Source of the DNA: Syntrophobacter sp. SbD2
GTDB lineage: Bacteria > Desulfobacterota > Syntrophobacteria > Syntrophobacterales > Syntrophobacteraceae
Direction: 5' to 3'
DNA length: 8,146 bases
Assembly (NCBI GenBank): GCA_900290385.1
Contig: OMSV01000101.1
Location: 1-8,146 of the forward strand
Every line of letters starts with the position of its first letter. Position 1 is the stretch's first letter. The notes beneath the pieces are model-generated. The model did no database searches. It saw nothing but the letters and a program-made list of their open reading frames with translations, and had not been told where the DNA came from. Below are positions 1 to 6,352 of the stretch, in pieces. Both the position numbers and the translations under genes were made by a program.

Positions 1-5
1 CGTAT

Positions 6-78
6 GATAGACTTATTTCAGTCCTGATAGCGAAGTACGAGCGCGTAGAGCGGAGACCGGCCGCAAAATAGGTCTATC
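6..78. repeat. 13-bp inverted repeat in the rnz leader
   Basis: GATAGACTTATTT at 6-18 is the reverse complement of AAATAGGTCTATC at 66-78 except for one position, which would be a G-U pair in RNA. The enclosed loop is 47 bases. The right arm lies 8 bases before the ATG at 86 and covers the only weak AGGT (70-73) near that start, so a folded leader could limit initiation there. A TATGAT at 3-8 resembles a -10 box, but its -35 would lie outside the window. If transcription started from it, the left arm would be only partly transcribed. The repeat is seen directly; any regulatory role is inference. Confidence 0.45.
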
Positions 79-85
79 GCAATAG

Positions 86-1072
86 ATGGCCGGGAGCGGG
101 AGGCCTCACTCAGCCTGGGATAAGGATCGCGAATTGGAATGCGTATTGATCGGCACTGGCGGGATGATGCCGATGCCTCACAGGATGCTTTCTTCCCTGG
201 CCGTAAGGCTCAATGGCCAAATATATCTCTTCGATGCCGGGGAGGGCACGCAGATCAACTGGAAAAGGGCGCGGCTCGGGGTGCGAGGATTGAAGCTGAT
301 CGCCGTAACCCACCTGCATGCCGACCACTGCCTGGGGATTCCCGGTATGATCATGCTCCGGGCTCAGATGGAGAGCCCGGTCCCCCTTACAATCCTCGGT
401 CCCCCAGGGACGAGGGAGTTCGTTACCCAGTGCCGGAAGACCCTTGAGTTCAAGGTCAACTTCCCAATCAACATCACCGAATGGTCCTCAGACAACACTG
501 GTCCGGCATACCGGGACGGCCAGGCCAAGATTCTGTGGCAACCGGTCAAACACACCAGATTTTGCCTTGGATACAGGTTCGAGGAGCTGGACAGGCCGGG
601 AAAATTCAACCCTGCGCGGGCACAGACCCTTGGAGTACCGATGGGACCTCTCTGGGGGAAGCTCCAAAGCGGCGAAAGCGTAGAGACTGCCTCAGCTAAG
701 ATTGTGAAACCCTCCGAGGTGCTGGGACCTGCCAGAAGGGGCAGGCATATCGCCTTCGTGGTAGACACCAGACCCACCCCCGGCGTCTATTCCCTGTGCA
801 AAAAAGCAGACCTGGCCTTTCTAGAAGGCATGTTTCTCACCGAACACTCCGAACACGCAGATGTAAAAGGCCACATGACGGTTGCCGAAGCAGCAGGGAT
901 TGCAAGAAAATCCGGCGCTGCCAGGGCGGTCCTGATTCATATAAGCCCCAGGTACGAGAACAGCGAACTCGGCAAACTCGAAGAGGAGGCGAGCAAAGAA
1001 TTTCAGTCCGTCAGAATCGGAAGAGACATGGATATTTTCGAGGTGAGTTTGCCCGAAGAAACCGGCATTTAA
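86..1072 (+). CDS. rnz: Ribonuclease Z (tRNA 3' processing endonuclease)
   Basis: Zinc-dependent metallo-beta-lactamase-fold nuclease that cuts pre-tRNA after the discriminator base to give a 3' end ready for CCA addition. In the 328-residue frame the family signature is complete: N-terminal GTGG (23-26), the zinc motif THLHADH (75-81; His76, His78, Asp80, His81), His156 in HTRF, Asp227 in VVDTRP, His263 in KGHMT and His285 in LIHISPRY. GPLWGKL (187-193) sits in the region of the tRNA-binding exosite. Length fits the short bacterial form. The start is uncertain. ATG at 86 has no good Shine-Dalgarno, while an in-frame TTG at 134 has TAAGGA 7 bases upstream and would give MECVLIGTGG, the usual RNase Z N-terminus, and a 312-residue protein. 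Monocistronic, ended by the hairpin at 1109-1135. Confidence 0.93.
   Translation: MAGSGRPHSAWDKDRELECVLIGTGGMMPMPHRMLSSLAVRLNGQIYLFDAGEGTQINWKRARLGVRGLKLIAVTHLHADHCLGIPGMIMLRAQMESPVPLTILGPPGTREFVTQCRKTLEFKVNFPINITEWSSDNTGPAYRDGQAKILWQPVKHTRFCLGYRFEELDRPGKFNPARAQTLGVPMGPLWGKLQSGESVETASAKIVKPSEVLGPARRGRHIAFVVDTRPTPGVYSLCKKADLAFLEGMFLTEHSEHADVKGHMTVAEAAGIARKSGAARAVLIHISPRYENSELGKLEEEASKEFQSVRIGRDMDIFEVSLPEETGI
121..136 (+). promoter_or_regulatory. Shine-Dalgarno plus alternative TTG start of rnz
   Basis: TAAGGA at 121-126 is 7 bases before an in-frame TTG at 134-136. Starting here removes 16 residues that are not part of the RNase Z fold and places the LIGTGG strand where family members begin. 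TTG is a rare start, so this is an alternative and not the main call. Confidence 0.4.
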
Positions 1073-1108
1073 TGAGATTCCACGCCTGCCGGGCGCGCAA
1101 CCCAAAAA

Positions 1109-1140
1109 AAAGGCCCTCTAGGGAAGAGGGCCTTTAATTT
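1109..1140. terminator. Strong, probably bidirectional intrinsic terminator
   Basis: Perfect 11-bp stem AAAGGCCCTCT (1109-1119) / AGAGGGCCTTT (1125-1135) with a 5-base loop AGGGA. On the plus strand it is followed by TTTAATTT and serves rnz. On the minus strand the run of A at 1104-1111 becomes a U-tract, so it can also end transcripts of the convergent coiled-coil gene, which stops at 1202. Confidence 0.92.
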
Positions 1141-1174
1141 GGCTGTGGCATTGAAAATCCTGGTTGCCGGTCAC

Positions 1175-1198
1175 GCAAACCGATCTAAGGGGGTTTGC
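1175..1198. repeat. 7-bp inverted repeat just past the coiled-coil gene
   Basis: GCAAACC (1175-1181) and GGTTTGC (1192-1198) form a 7-bp stem with a 10-base loop, 3 bases beyond the stop of the minus-strand gene. No U-tract follows on either strand, so it may stabilise the mRNA end or be a weak accessory terminator; it may also be chance. Confidence 0.3.
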
Positions 1199-1201
1199 CG
1201 A

Positions 1202-1387
1202 TTAATCACCTTTGGCTCCCTCGATCATTTTTTTCAGCCGGTCCTTTTGGACCCTGGCTTCTCTGAGGTCCCCCTCGATTTCCACCCTTTTTTGTGACCC
1301 GGCCTCCAGACTCTCCAACTCCTTCTCGAGCTCTTCTTGCTTTTTCATGACACGATAAAGCTCGACAGCCACCATCCTAATACTCAT
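1202..1387 (-). CDS. Small charged coiled-coil protein, function unknown
   Basis: 61 residues, about half of them Lys, Arg, Glu or Asp. After a short hydrophobic start (MSIRMVAVELYRVM), residues 15-58 show heptad-like spacing of Leu, Val, Ile and Met between charged residues (for example EELEKELESLEAG, then EGDLREARVQKDRLKKM), with one break at the AGSQ segment, so a helical hairpin or dimer is likely. No signal peptide, membrane helix, cysteine or catalytic motif is visible; it is presumably cytoplasmic. Only a weak GGAAAAA lies upstream of the ATG. It begins 64 bases after the transglycosylase gene on the same strand and could be its second cistron. Small proteins of this kind occur in deltaproteobacteria, but I know of no assigned role. 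Confidence 0.72.
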   Translation of the reverse strand: MSIRMVAVELYRVMKKQEELEKELESLEAGSQKRVEIEGDLREARVQKDRLKKMIEGAKGD

Positions 1388-1451
1388 ACGGGCAATTTTT
1401 CCATATCGTGAAGATTATTTCGTGAGGCGCCATAGAACCCTTTTTAATGGT

Positions 1452-2498
1452 CTACCTTCGGGTATAAACCTCGTAGGCGAGGTCGAATTTTTCTCTGGAA
1501 CCCGAAGGCAAACGCAGTGCAAATCCGGAACCGGGGCACATCGCATCCAGTCGCAGTGACGGATTGAGTTCCTGTAAACGACTGACGGGTACTTCGATCC
1601 ATTGCGCCACCTCTTCGAGTTTCAGAGGCGTATTGATAAAAACCGGATCGAAGTCCGTAGGCCTGCAATAGTTGGGATACTCAAACCCGTACTTTTCCGG
1701 CTCGCGTATAATATTCATCGCGGCCAGCACTTTTGAAACATAAACTGCCGAATACGCGGGCATCCTTCGCCCATAAAGTTCCCCGTCCTTAACGCAGCAC
1801 TTTCTTGCCACGCAATTAATCGGCCTGGTTCCCGCATTATATGCGGCAAGGGCCAACAACCATGAGTCGTACTTTTCGTAAAGTGTTTTCAAGTATTTGG
1901 CAGCAGCCTTGGTCGACTTGATAGGGTCTCGTCTCTCATCCACCCAAGGATCGACTCGTAGACCCATGTCCCTCGCTGTCGCCGCCATCATTTGCCAATA
2001 ACCACCCGCTCCTCGATACGATAACGAGTTCTTTTCGAAACGGCTCTCCACAAACACAATGGAAACCATTTCAGCCGGTACTCCCTGGCTCTCAAGAATC
2101 TCGGTCATTTGGGGGAGACATGTCCTTGCCTTTTCCATGGCATCCGAAAAAGTAGTTCGGCCATCTCCCTGGTAGAAGCGTATATATCTCTCGATAAGTG
2201 GTTCGTGTGGGGGTATCTGGATTCCGTTTCTCCATAGCACCGGGGAGGTCCCTTTCAGAGCATCCGTAAGAGTGGGCAAGGTGAGCGGCATTGCGGAATT
2301 GTCCCTTTTCGGTAAATCGCCTGGCAACGACAGCGCTGCCAGCGCCCCGGGGATTTCCGTGCTGCCCGCCCCTGCCTGAGCTGGGAAGTGGAAGATGAGC
2401 AGGGAAAGTAGAAGTGAAGCAGCAACCTTCACGAAGATACGAAGGCCTGCTTCTGATCCCGCCGCACGGTGCCTGTGGAGACTTGAATCAGGCGCCAT
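1452..2498 (-). CDS. MltD-like exported lytic transglycosylase
   Basis: Predicted periplasmic murein lytic transglycosylase, which cleaves the MurNAc-GlcNAc bond of peptidoglycan and leaves 1,6-anhydroMurNAc. A 348-residue protein. A longish basic N-region (1-24) leads into a hydrophobic core (25-38) and a likely signal peptidase I site AQA/GA after residue 42; no lipobox cysteine is present. The SLT/goose-lysozyme-like domain covers about 125-265: catalytic Glu151 in VFVESRF, GYWQM (166-170) and ALAAYNAG (216-223). The arrangement around it (QGVPAEM before the Glu, later YVSKVLAAM and EKYGF) follows E. coli MltD. Residues 291-333 match the post-catalytic segment of MltD and look at most like a degenerate LysM; true C-terminal LysM repeats are absent. 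Cys229, Cys234 and Cys235 lie in an insertion after the active site. AGGAG 8 bases before the ATG supports the start. Confidence 0.9.
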   Translation of the reverse strand: MAPDSSLHRHRAAGSEAGLRIFVKVAASLLLSLLIFHFPAQAGAGSTEIPGALAALSLPGDLPKRDNSAMPLTLPTLTDALKGTSPVLWRNGIQIPPHEPLIERYIRFYQGDGRTTFSDAMEKARTCLPQMTEILESQGVPAEMVSIVFVESRFEKNSLSYRGAGGYWQMMAATARDMGLRVDPWVDERRDPIKSTKAAAKYLKTLYEKYDSWLLALAAYNAGTRPINCVARKCCVKDGELYGRRMPAYSAVYVSKVLAAMNIIREPEKYGFEYPNYCRPTDFDPVFINTPLKLEEVAQWIEVPVSRLQELNPSLRLDAMCPGSGFALRLPSGSREKFDLAYEVYTRR

Positions 2499-2507
2499 AC
2501 TGGTTTC

Positions 2508-2512
2508 TCCTC
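2508..2512 (-). promoter_or_regulatory. Ribosome binding site of the transglycosylase gene
   Basis: Read on the minus strand, AGGAG is followed by AAACCAGT and then the ATG that ends at 2498, a spacing of 8. This fixes the start despite the long N-region before the signal-peptide core. Confidence 0.75.
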
Positions 2513-2603
2513 ACATTTTTCAAAGAAGCCCCTATGGCCCTCACGATACCCGCAAGAGTGATAGGATTACGGTATTTTTAACAGTTCAGCCAGAAAGAAT
2601 CAA

Positions 2604-2663
2604 ACCGGGTTATACGGGATTATTCACGATTAGACCGGATTATCTGGCAAATACCCTGATTAA
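2604..2663. repeat. Array of 10-bp-phased direct repeats, consensus ACCGGATTAT
   Basis: Contiguous decamers at 2604-2613 (ACCGGGTTAT), 2614-2623 (ACGGGATTAT), 2624-2633 (TCACGATTAG) and 2634-2643 (ACCGGATTAT), then one skipped slot and CCCTGATTAA at 2654-2663. Against ACCGGATTAT they match at 9, 9, 6, 10 and 7 positions, all in the same 10-bp phase, so all would face one side of the helix. This spacing is what OmpR/PhoB-type response regulators use for tandem half-sites. Binding by such a protein is inference. On the minus strand the same units read ATAATCC and could be -10-like sequences for the transglycosylase gene. Confidence 0.5.
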
Positions 2664-2717
2664 TGGGTGCACAGGGAGATATCCGGAAACATAGTGCCTG
2701 ATTCGGACCAAATAAGA

Positions 2718-2735
2718 TAAGCCTGTCCAGGCTTA
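2718..2735. repeat. 18-bp palindrome TAAGCCTG-TC-CAGGCTTA
   Basis: Perfect 8-bp arms (2718-2725 and 2728-2735) around a 2-base centre. The loop is too small and there is no adjacent T-run for a terminator, so a dimeric regulator's operator is the more natural reading. It lies about 265 bases upstream of the EF-G promoter and 220 bases upstream of the transglycosylase start, so its target is unclear. Confidence 0.45.
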
Positions 2736-3001
2736 GTCTGAACTGAATCGTTTTAGTAGGTGTTTTTCACCGAATCTCTTTCTTATGCAGTCAATCTTGA
2801 TATTGCGTCATTTTTCTTTCTTCTGTCACAAGTCACTGTGATTACACCGGATTCCTGGGCCAAACTCCATATGCCTACTAATCTTCTGCGATGGCAATTT
2901 GCCGCAGCAAAGCTAAACAATCCGGTTCCTGCTTTGAATTGGTCTATTTAACCCGCTCACCTGCTCACCCATTCATCCGCTCTTTGGCGCGGGCAGCGCG
3001 C

Positions 3002-3030
3002 TTGACATATATGGCCCGATTTCCTAAACT
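3002..3030 (+). promoter_or_regulatory. Sigma70-type promoter of the EF-G gene
   Basis: Consensus -35 TTGACA (3002-3007), exactly 17 bases, then TAAACT (3025-3030; 4 of 6 to TATAAT). Transcription would start near 3037, giving a leader of about 57 bases to the ATG at 3094. It is the best promoter match I found in the window. Confidence 0.75.
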
Positions 3031-3093
3031 TATGTGCTTGTTTAAAATTAGATGCATGATGATCTTCAAATCCGCCAAGGCAAAGTGGAGTTT

Positions 3094-5133
3094 ATGTCCG
3101 ACTCAAAGCGTTTGAACCTATATAGAAATATCGGAATAATAGCACACATAGACGCGGGCAAGACCACGCTGACCGAACGTATCCTTTTCTATACCGGCCG
3201 TTCCCACAGGATGGGCGAAGTACACGATGGCACTGCCGTTATGGATTGGATGGAACAGGAGCAAGAGCGCGGCATCACCATAACCTCCGCCGTTACGACC
3301 TGCGAATGGCGCTGCCATGAAATCCACCTGATAGACACCCCTGGTCACGTTGATTTCACAATAGAAGTCGGACGCTCGCTGAGGGTCCTGGATGGGGCGA
3401 TAGCGGTATTTTCGGGAGTCGATGGGGTCGAGCCACAGTCGGAGACCGTCTGGCATCAGGCCGACCGCAATCATGTACCCAAGATAGCTTTTGTGAACAA
3501 AATGGACCGCATAGGGGCGGATTTCAATAGCACTGTGAGCCAGATCGCGGACAAATTCAAAATCGTCCCGCTGCCCATCCAGATACCCCTTGGGGTCGAA
3601 TCGGACTTCAGGGGCATAATTGACCTGGTTTCAATGAAACAGGTATTCTGGCTCGATGAGACCCTGGGCGCCGAATTCACAGTCGGGGAGATCGACCCCG
3701 ATCTTATGCCTGCGGCAAACGAGGCCAGGGAACATCTGGTGGCAAAACTGGGCGAATTCGATGACGAACTGATGGAGCGCTATCTTGGAGGCGATGAGAT
3801 TACGGCGGCGCACCTCATTCCGGTGATAAGGCGTCTGACCCTTGCACTTAAAGCCGTTCCGGTGCTTTGCGGCAGCTCCTTGAAAAACAAGGGCGTGCAG
3901 CCGCTTTTGGACGCAATCGTTGATTTCCTCCCCTCGCCGCTCGATGTTCCCGCGATCGAAGGCACAAGCCCGCTTACAGGCGCTGTCGAGCAGCGCAAGC
4001 CCGATGAACGGGAACCTCTGGCGGCCCTTGCGTTCAAGATATTCATGGATCAGGGCCGCAAGCTGACTTATCTGCGGATTTACTCCGGGGTGCTCCGGGT
4101 TGGGGCCGACGTACTGAACGTTTCAAAAGGCGCCCGCGAGAAAGTATCCCGCATATTTCAGATGCACGCAAACAAGCGGGAACGGATCGAAAGATCAGGG
4201 GCCGGCAGTCTGGTCGGGGTACTGGGGCTGAAAACAGCCGGCACGGGCGATTCTATATGCGACCCTGACCGGCCTGTGCTGCTCGAGCCCGTGGAAGTCT
4301 ATGAGCCGGTAATCTCAATATCAGTCGAAGCACAGACCAGAGCAGACCAGGAAAAACTTTTCGACAGCCTCTCAAAGCTTTCCGAAGAGGATCCCACCTT
4401 CCGGTTTGTCGAAAGCGCAGATACGGGACAGGTGATCGTCAGCGGAATGGGCGAACTGCACCTGGAAGTCGTGCTAAACAGGCTCGAGCGGGACTACCAC
4501 GTCGCCGTGAGCGCCGGAAAGCCGCAGGTTGTCTATCGCGAAACAATCAGCCATGCATCGGAGGCAATCGGGGTATTCGACCGGGAGATCGGGGGGACCA
4601 GGCATTTTGCGGAGGTTCAGCTACATCTGGCCCCAAGGCAAAGAGGAGTTGGCAATAGAGTTGTTAGCAAAGTGCGAGGCGAAGCCATCCCGGAGATGTT
4701 TTTCCCTGCGATCCAGCAAGGGATACAGGACGCACTGACCAGCGGGACTATTTCCGGCTATCCTGTCGTAGACGTCGAAACGGCCGTTTTCGCCGGAACT
4801 TTCCAGGAAGCGGCATCGAGCGAACTTGCCTTCCGGGTGGCCGCCTCGATGGCTTTTAGAAACGGTTTCGAGCAGGGCGCCCCGATATTGCTCGAACCTT
4901 ACATGTCGGTCGAAATCCTCACGCCCGAGGAATTTCTCGGAGAAGTGCTGGGCGACATTAATATGAGGAAAGGAAGGATCGAAAGCATAACAGGGCGCAA
5001 GGCGATCCAGGTGATTGAGGCGGTCGTGCCGCTCTCGAAGATGTTTGGCTACTCCACGTCCCTCAGGTCATCAACCCAGGGACGGGCAACCTTCACGATG
5101 CACTTCTCGCACTACGATCTTGCCTCGCAGTAA
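3094..5133 (+). CDS. fusA: Elongation factor G (stand-alone EF-G)
   Basis: Translational GTPase of the EF-G family. Canonical EF-G moves tRNA and mRNA through the ribosome and, with ribosome recycling factor, splits post-termination ribosomes. The 679-residue protein has all five G motifs: AHIDAGKT (17-24), RGITIT (59-64), DTPGH (81-85), NKMD (135-138), GSS (260-262). Domain II starts near 305, domain III near 400 (GMGELHLE at 451-458), domain IV near 475 ([10 protein letters not shown]) and domain V near 600 ([10 protein letters not shown]). At the domain IV tip the sequence is [11 protein letters not shown] where E. coli has GSYHDVDSSE, so Gln571 replaces the conserved His583. I chose ATG 3094 over an in-frame ATG at 3052 because [15 protein letters not shown] matches normal EF-G N-termini and the upstream ATG has no Shine-Dalgarno; GGAG at 3087-3090 is rather close. 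There are no str-operon neighbours (rpsL, rpsG, tuf), which suggests a second EF-G copy, possibly of the spdEFG type known from spirochaetes, planctomycetes and deltaproteobacteria. Confidence 0.96.
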   Translation: MSDSKRLNLYRNIGIIAHIDAGKTTLTERILFYTGRSHRMGEVHDGTAVMDWMEQEQERGITITSAVTTCEWRCHEIHLIDTPGHVDFTIEVGRSLRVLDGAIAVFSGVDGVEPQSETVWHQADRNHVPKIAFVNKMDRIGADFNSTVSQIADKFKIVPLPIQIPLGVESDFRGIIDLVSMKQVFWLDETLGAEFTVGEIDPDLMPAANEAREHLVAKLGEFDDELMERYLGGDEITAAHLIPVIRRLTLALKAVPVLCGSSLKNKGVQPLLDAIVDFLPSPLDVPAIEGTSPLTGAVEQRKPDEREPLAALAFKIFMDQGRKLTYLRIYSGVLRVGADVLNVSKGAREKVSRIFQMHANKRERIERSGAGSLVGVLGLKTAGTGDSICDPDRPVLLEPVEVYEPVISISVEAQTRADQEKLFDSLSKLSEEDPTFRFVESADTGQVIVSGMGELHLEVVLNRLERDYHVAVSAGKPQVVYRETISHASEAIGVFDREIGGTRHFAEVQLHLAPRQRGVGNRVVSKVRGEAIPEMFFPAIQQGIQDALTSGTISGYPVVDVETAVFAGTFQEAASSELAFRVAASMAFRNGFEQGAPILLEPYMSVEILTPEEFLGEVLGDINMRKGRIESITGRKAIQVIEAVVPLSKMFGYSTSLRSSTQGRATFTMHFSHYDLASQ

Positions 5134-5159
5134 AATACCTATACTCAGAGCTATTTTGC

Positions 5160-5186
5160 TTGATTTAATCTTCACACTGGTATAAA
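5160..5186 (+). promoter_or_regulatory. Possible extended -10 promoter for the S21-like gene
   Basis: TTGATT (5160-5165), 15 bases, then TATAAA (5181-5186) preceded by TGG (5178-5180), an extended -10 arrangement. The -35 spacing is short. No clear terminator follows the EF-G gene, so the S21-like gene may be made both from here and by read-through. Confidence 0.4.
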
Positions 5187-5278
5187 TTTGCTTACTTCTG
5201 GTCAGGTCAAGCTATGCGCCGGCCGGATTATTTTATTGCCTCCCGGATGAGGCCCTTTTGAAAGGCAGGTGAAATTTA

Positions 5279-5479
5279 TTGGTGAGCACGGAGTCTGAAC
5301 CGAGGGAAAACATTGAGAAAAAGATTCGTAAACTCCGCAAAGATTTCCAGAAAAACGTTCAACCCGTCTTGCGCCGGCACAACTACTATCTCTCCAAAGG
5401 GGAGCGCAGGCGAATCAAGAAGAAAAAAGCGATAAAACGCATCCAGCGCCGGGAACGTCGCATGATGCGCACGGCATGA
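5279..5479 (+). CDS. rpsU: S21-like small basic ribosomal protein (bS21)
   Basis: 66 residues, extremely rich in Lys and Arg. It follows the bS21 pattern: a helix with IRKLRKDFQKNVQPVLRRH (aligning with the [21 protein letters not shown] part of E. coli S21), then an aromatic turn (NYYLSKGER; FYEKPTTER in E. coli), then a basic helix RRRIKKKKAIKRIQRRERR. bS21 sits at the 30S platform near the anti-Shine-Dalgarno and helps translation initiation. The N-terminus (VSTESEPRENI) is shorter and less conserved than usual, so this is a divergent S21; another small basic RNA-binding protein is possible. The first codons are TTG then GTG. AGGTGA at 5267-5272 suits TTG 5279 slightly better, with GTG 5282 as the alternative. 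It lies 145 bases after EF-G and ends about 100 bases before a strong terminator. Confidence 0.68.
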   Translation: MVSTESEPRENIEKKIRKLRKDFQKNVQPVLRRHNYYLSKGERRRIKKKKAIKRIQRRERRMMRTA

Positions 5480-5575
5480 CCCGCACCACCCCCAGTGTGG
5501 CCTTCTAACAAGACTGCAACACTTGATCGCCTCTATGTGGTATTTAATCCTGCCTTGCAATGTGAGGAAGAATGC

Positions 5576-5605
5576 AAAATCCCGGGTTTTGCCCGGGATT
5601 TTTTT
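5576..5605 (+). terminator. Intrinsic terminator after the S21-like gene
   Basis: Stem AAAATCCCGGG (5576-5586) / CCCGGGATTTT (5592-5602) with loop TTTTG and a T7 run at 5599-5605. It is nearly symmetrical, with A residues on the left arm. It ends the EF-G/S21-like transcript and isolates the downstream PPC-domain gene. Confidence 0.93.
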
Positions 5606-5698
5606 GCCTCACCCCTGAATGTTATTCGACGTATGGGGAAGATTTTACTCCTGGAGGCGCATTTTTAGTCTTAAGAGCAAGAAGGCAAGTGGCGCATT

Positions 5699-6160
5699 AT
5701 GCAGTATAGCGAAGGAACTATCGGACGCATTTTTGCCTTGAAGCTCGAGACCGGGGAACGACTCCCGGACGCAGTGGTTGATTTTGCCCGCGAGCATGCG
5801 GTCCGCCACGCGATGGTGATGTTTGTCGGAGGGGCCGGTGCGACGAGCCGGCTTGTAGTCGGGCCGGAGGAAAACAGGGGAGATGACATTATACCCATAA
5901 TTCACACATTGGGCGGGATTCAAGAGGTCATGGCGGTGGGAACGCTCTTCCCCGACGAAAACGGGCATCCTGAGCTGCACATGCACGCCGCTACGGGCAG
6001 AGAAGGCACGGCGACCGTTGGCTGTACCAGGGCAGGAGTAGATGTATGGCTGATCGGCGAAGTGGTTCTGCTGGAAATCTGCGGAATTGGAGGTCTTCGA
6101 AAAAAAGACCCAAAAACCGGTATGCAGATACTTCAGTTTTCAGATACTGCATCGAAATGA
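5699..6160 (+). CDS. PPC/DUF296-domain protein
   Basis: 153 residues, a single PPC (plants and prokaryotes conserved) domain. Visible landmarks are the opening strand GRIFALKLETGERL (9-22), the helix AVVDFAREHAV (25-35), AMVMFVGGAGA (38-48), the hallmark ELHMHAA with HPELHMH (90-96) giving three closely spaced His residues likely to bind metal, and the closing strands ATVGCTRAGVDVWLIGEVVLLEI (105-127). In plants this domain sits in AT-hook DNA-binding proteins. Bacterial versions stand alone, are often annotated as DNA-binding, form trimers, and have no settled function. No AT-hook, signal or membrane segment is seen. The ATG has only GAAGG 13 bases upstream, and an in-frame TAG at 5666 excludes a much earlier start. 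It follows a terminator and so should have its own promoter, which I could not identify. Confidence 0.88.
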   Translation: MQYSEGTIGRIFALKLETGERLPDAVVDFAREHAVRHAMVMFVGGAGATSRLVVGPEENRGDDIIPIIHTLGGIQEVMAVGTLFPDENGHPELHMHAATGREGTATVGCTRAGVDVWLIGEVVLLEICGIGGLRKKDPKTGMQILQFSDTASK

Positions 6161-6162
6161 GA

Positions 6163-6190
6163 CAGATCTCGAAAATGCCGGGGAGATCTG
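6163..6190. repeat. 8-bp inverted repeat after the PPC-domain gene
   Basis: CAGATCTC (6163-6170) and GAGATCTG (6183-6190), 12-base loop, directly after the stop codon at 6158-6160. No T-run follows (CAATTGTGG), so it is at best a weak or Rho-assisted terminator or an mRNA-protecting hairpin. Confidence 0.4.
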
Positions 6191-6352
6191 CAATTGTGGA
6201 TCTGATTACTTAATTCCTCGCTCCCTAAATCCCCAAATTTGCCCCTAAAGGTTTATTAATCTTTTTGAATCGGCTAAGATTGAGAACCCGCTGATAAACT
6301 TAAAGGCAGTCTTCGGCTGCTATCTTTCTTGATTCGACAGGTGCAAATTATT

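Larger units (their letters stand above)
2499..3051. other. Divergent intergenic region with regulatory elements
   Basis: About 550 bases between the divergent transglycosylase and EF-G genes with no credible gene. It contains the phased decamer array (2604-2663), a palindrome (2718-2735) and the EF-G promoter (3002-3030). The open frames starting at 2760 and 2891 have no Shine-Dalgarno and no recognisable protein character. Around 2950-2990 there is a run of short CTCAC/CATTC/CGCTC words that I do not interpret. Confidence 0.6.

Noticed and set aside
364..777. 137-codon open frame on the minus strand inside rnz
   Set aside because: It is antisense to a well-supported RNase Z, shows no protein family character and has no Shine-Dalgarno; it is a codon-bias shadow.
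2760..2951. 63-codon frame from a GTG in the intergenic region
   Set aside because: It has no Shine-Dalgarno and a mixed composition with no family resemblance, and it lies in DNA that looks regulatory.
3052..3093. Upstream in-frame ATG adding 14 residues to EF-G
   Set aside because: It has no Shine-Dalgarno, would lie about 15 bases from the inferred transcription start, and the extra residues do not match EF-G N-termini.
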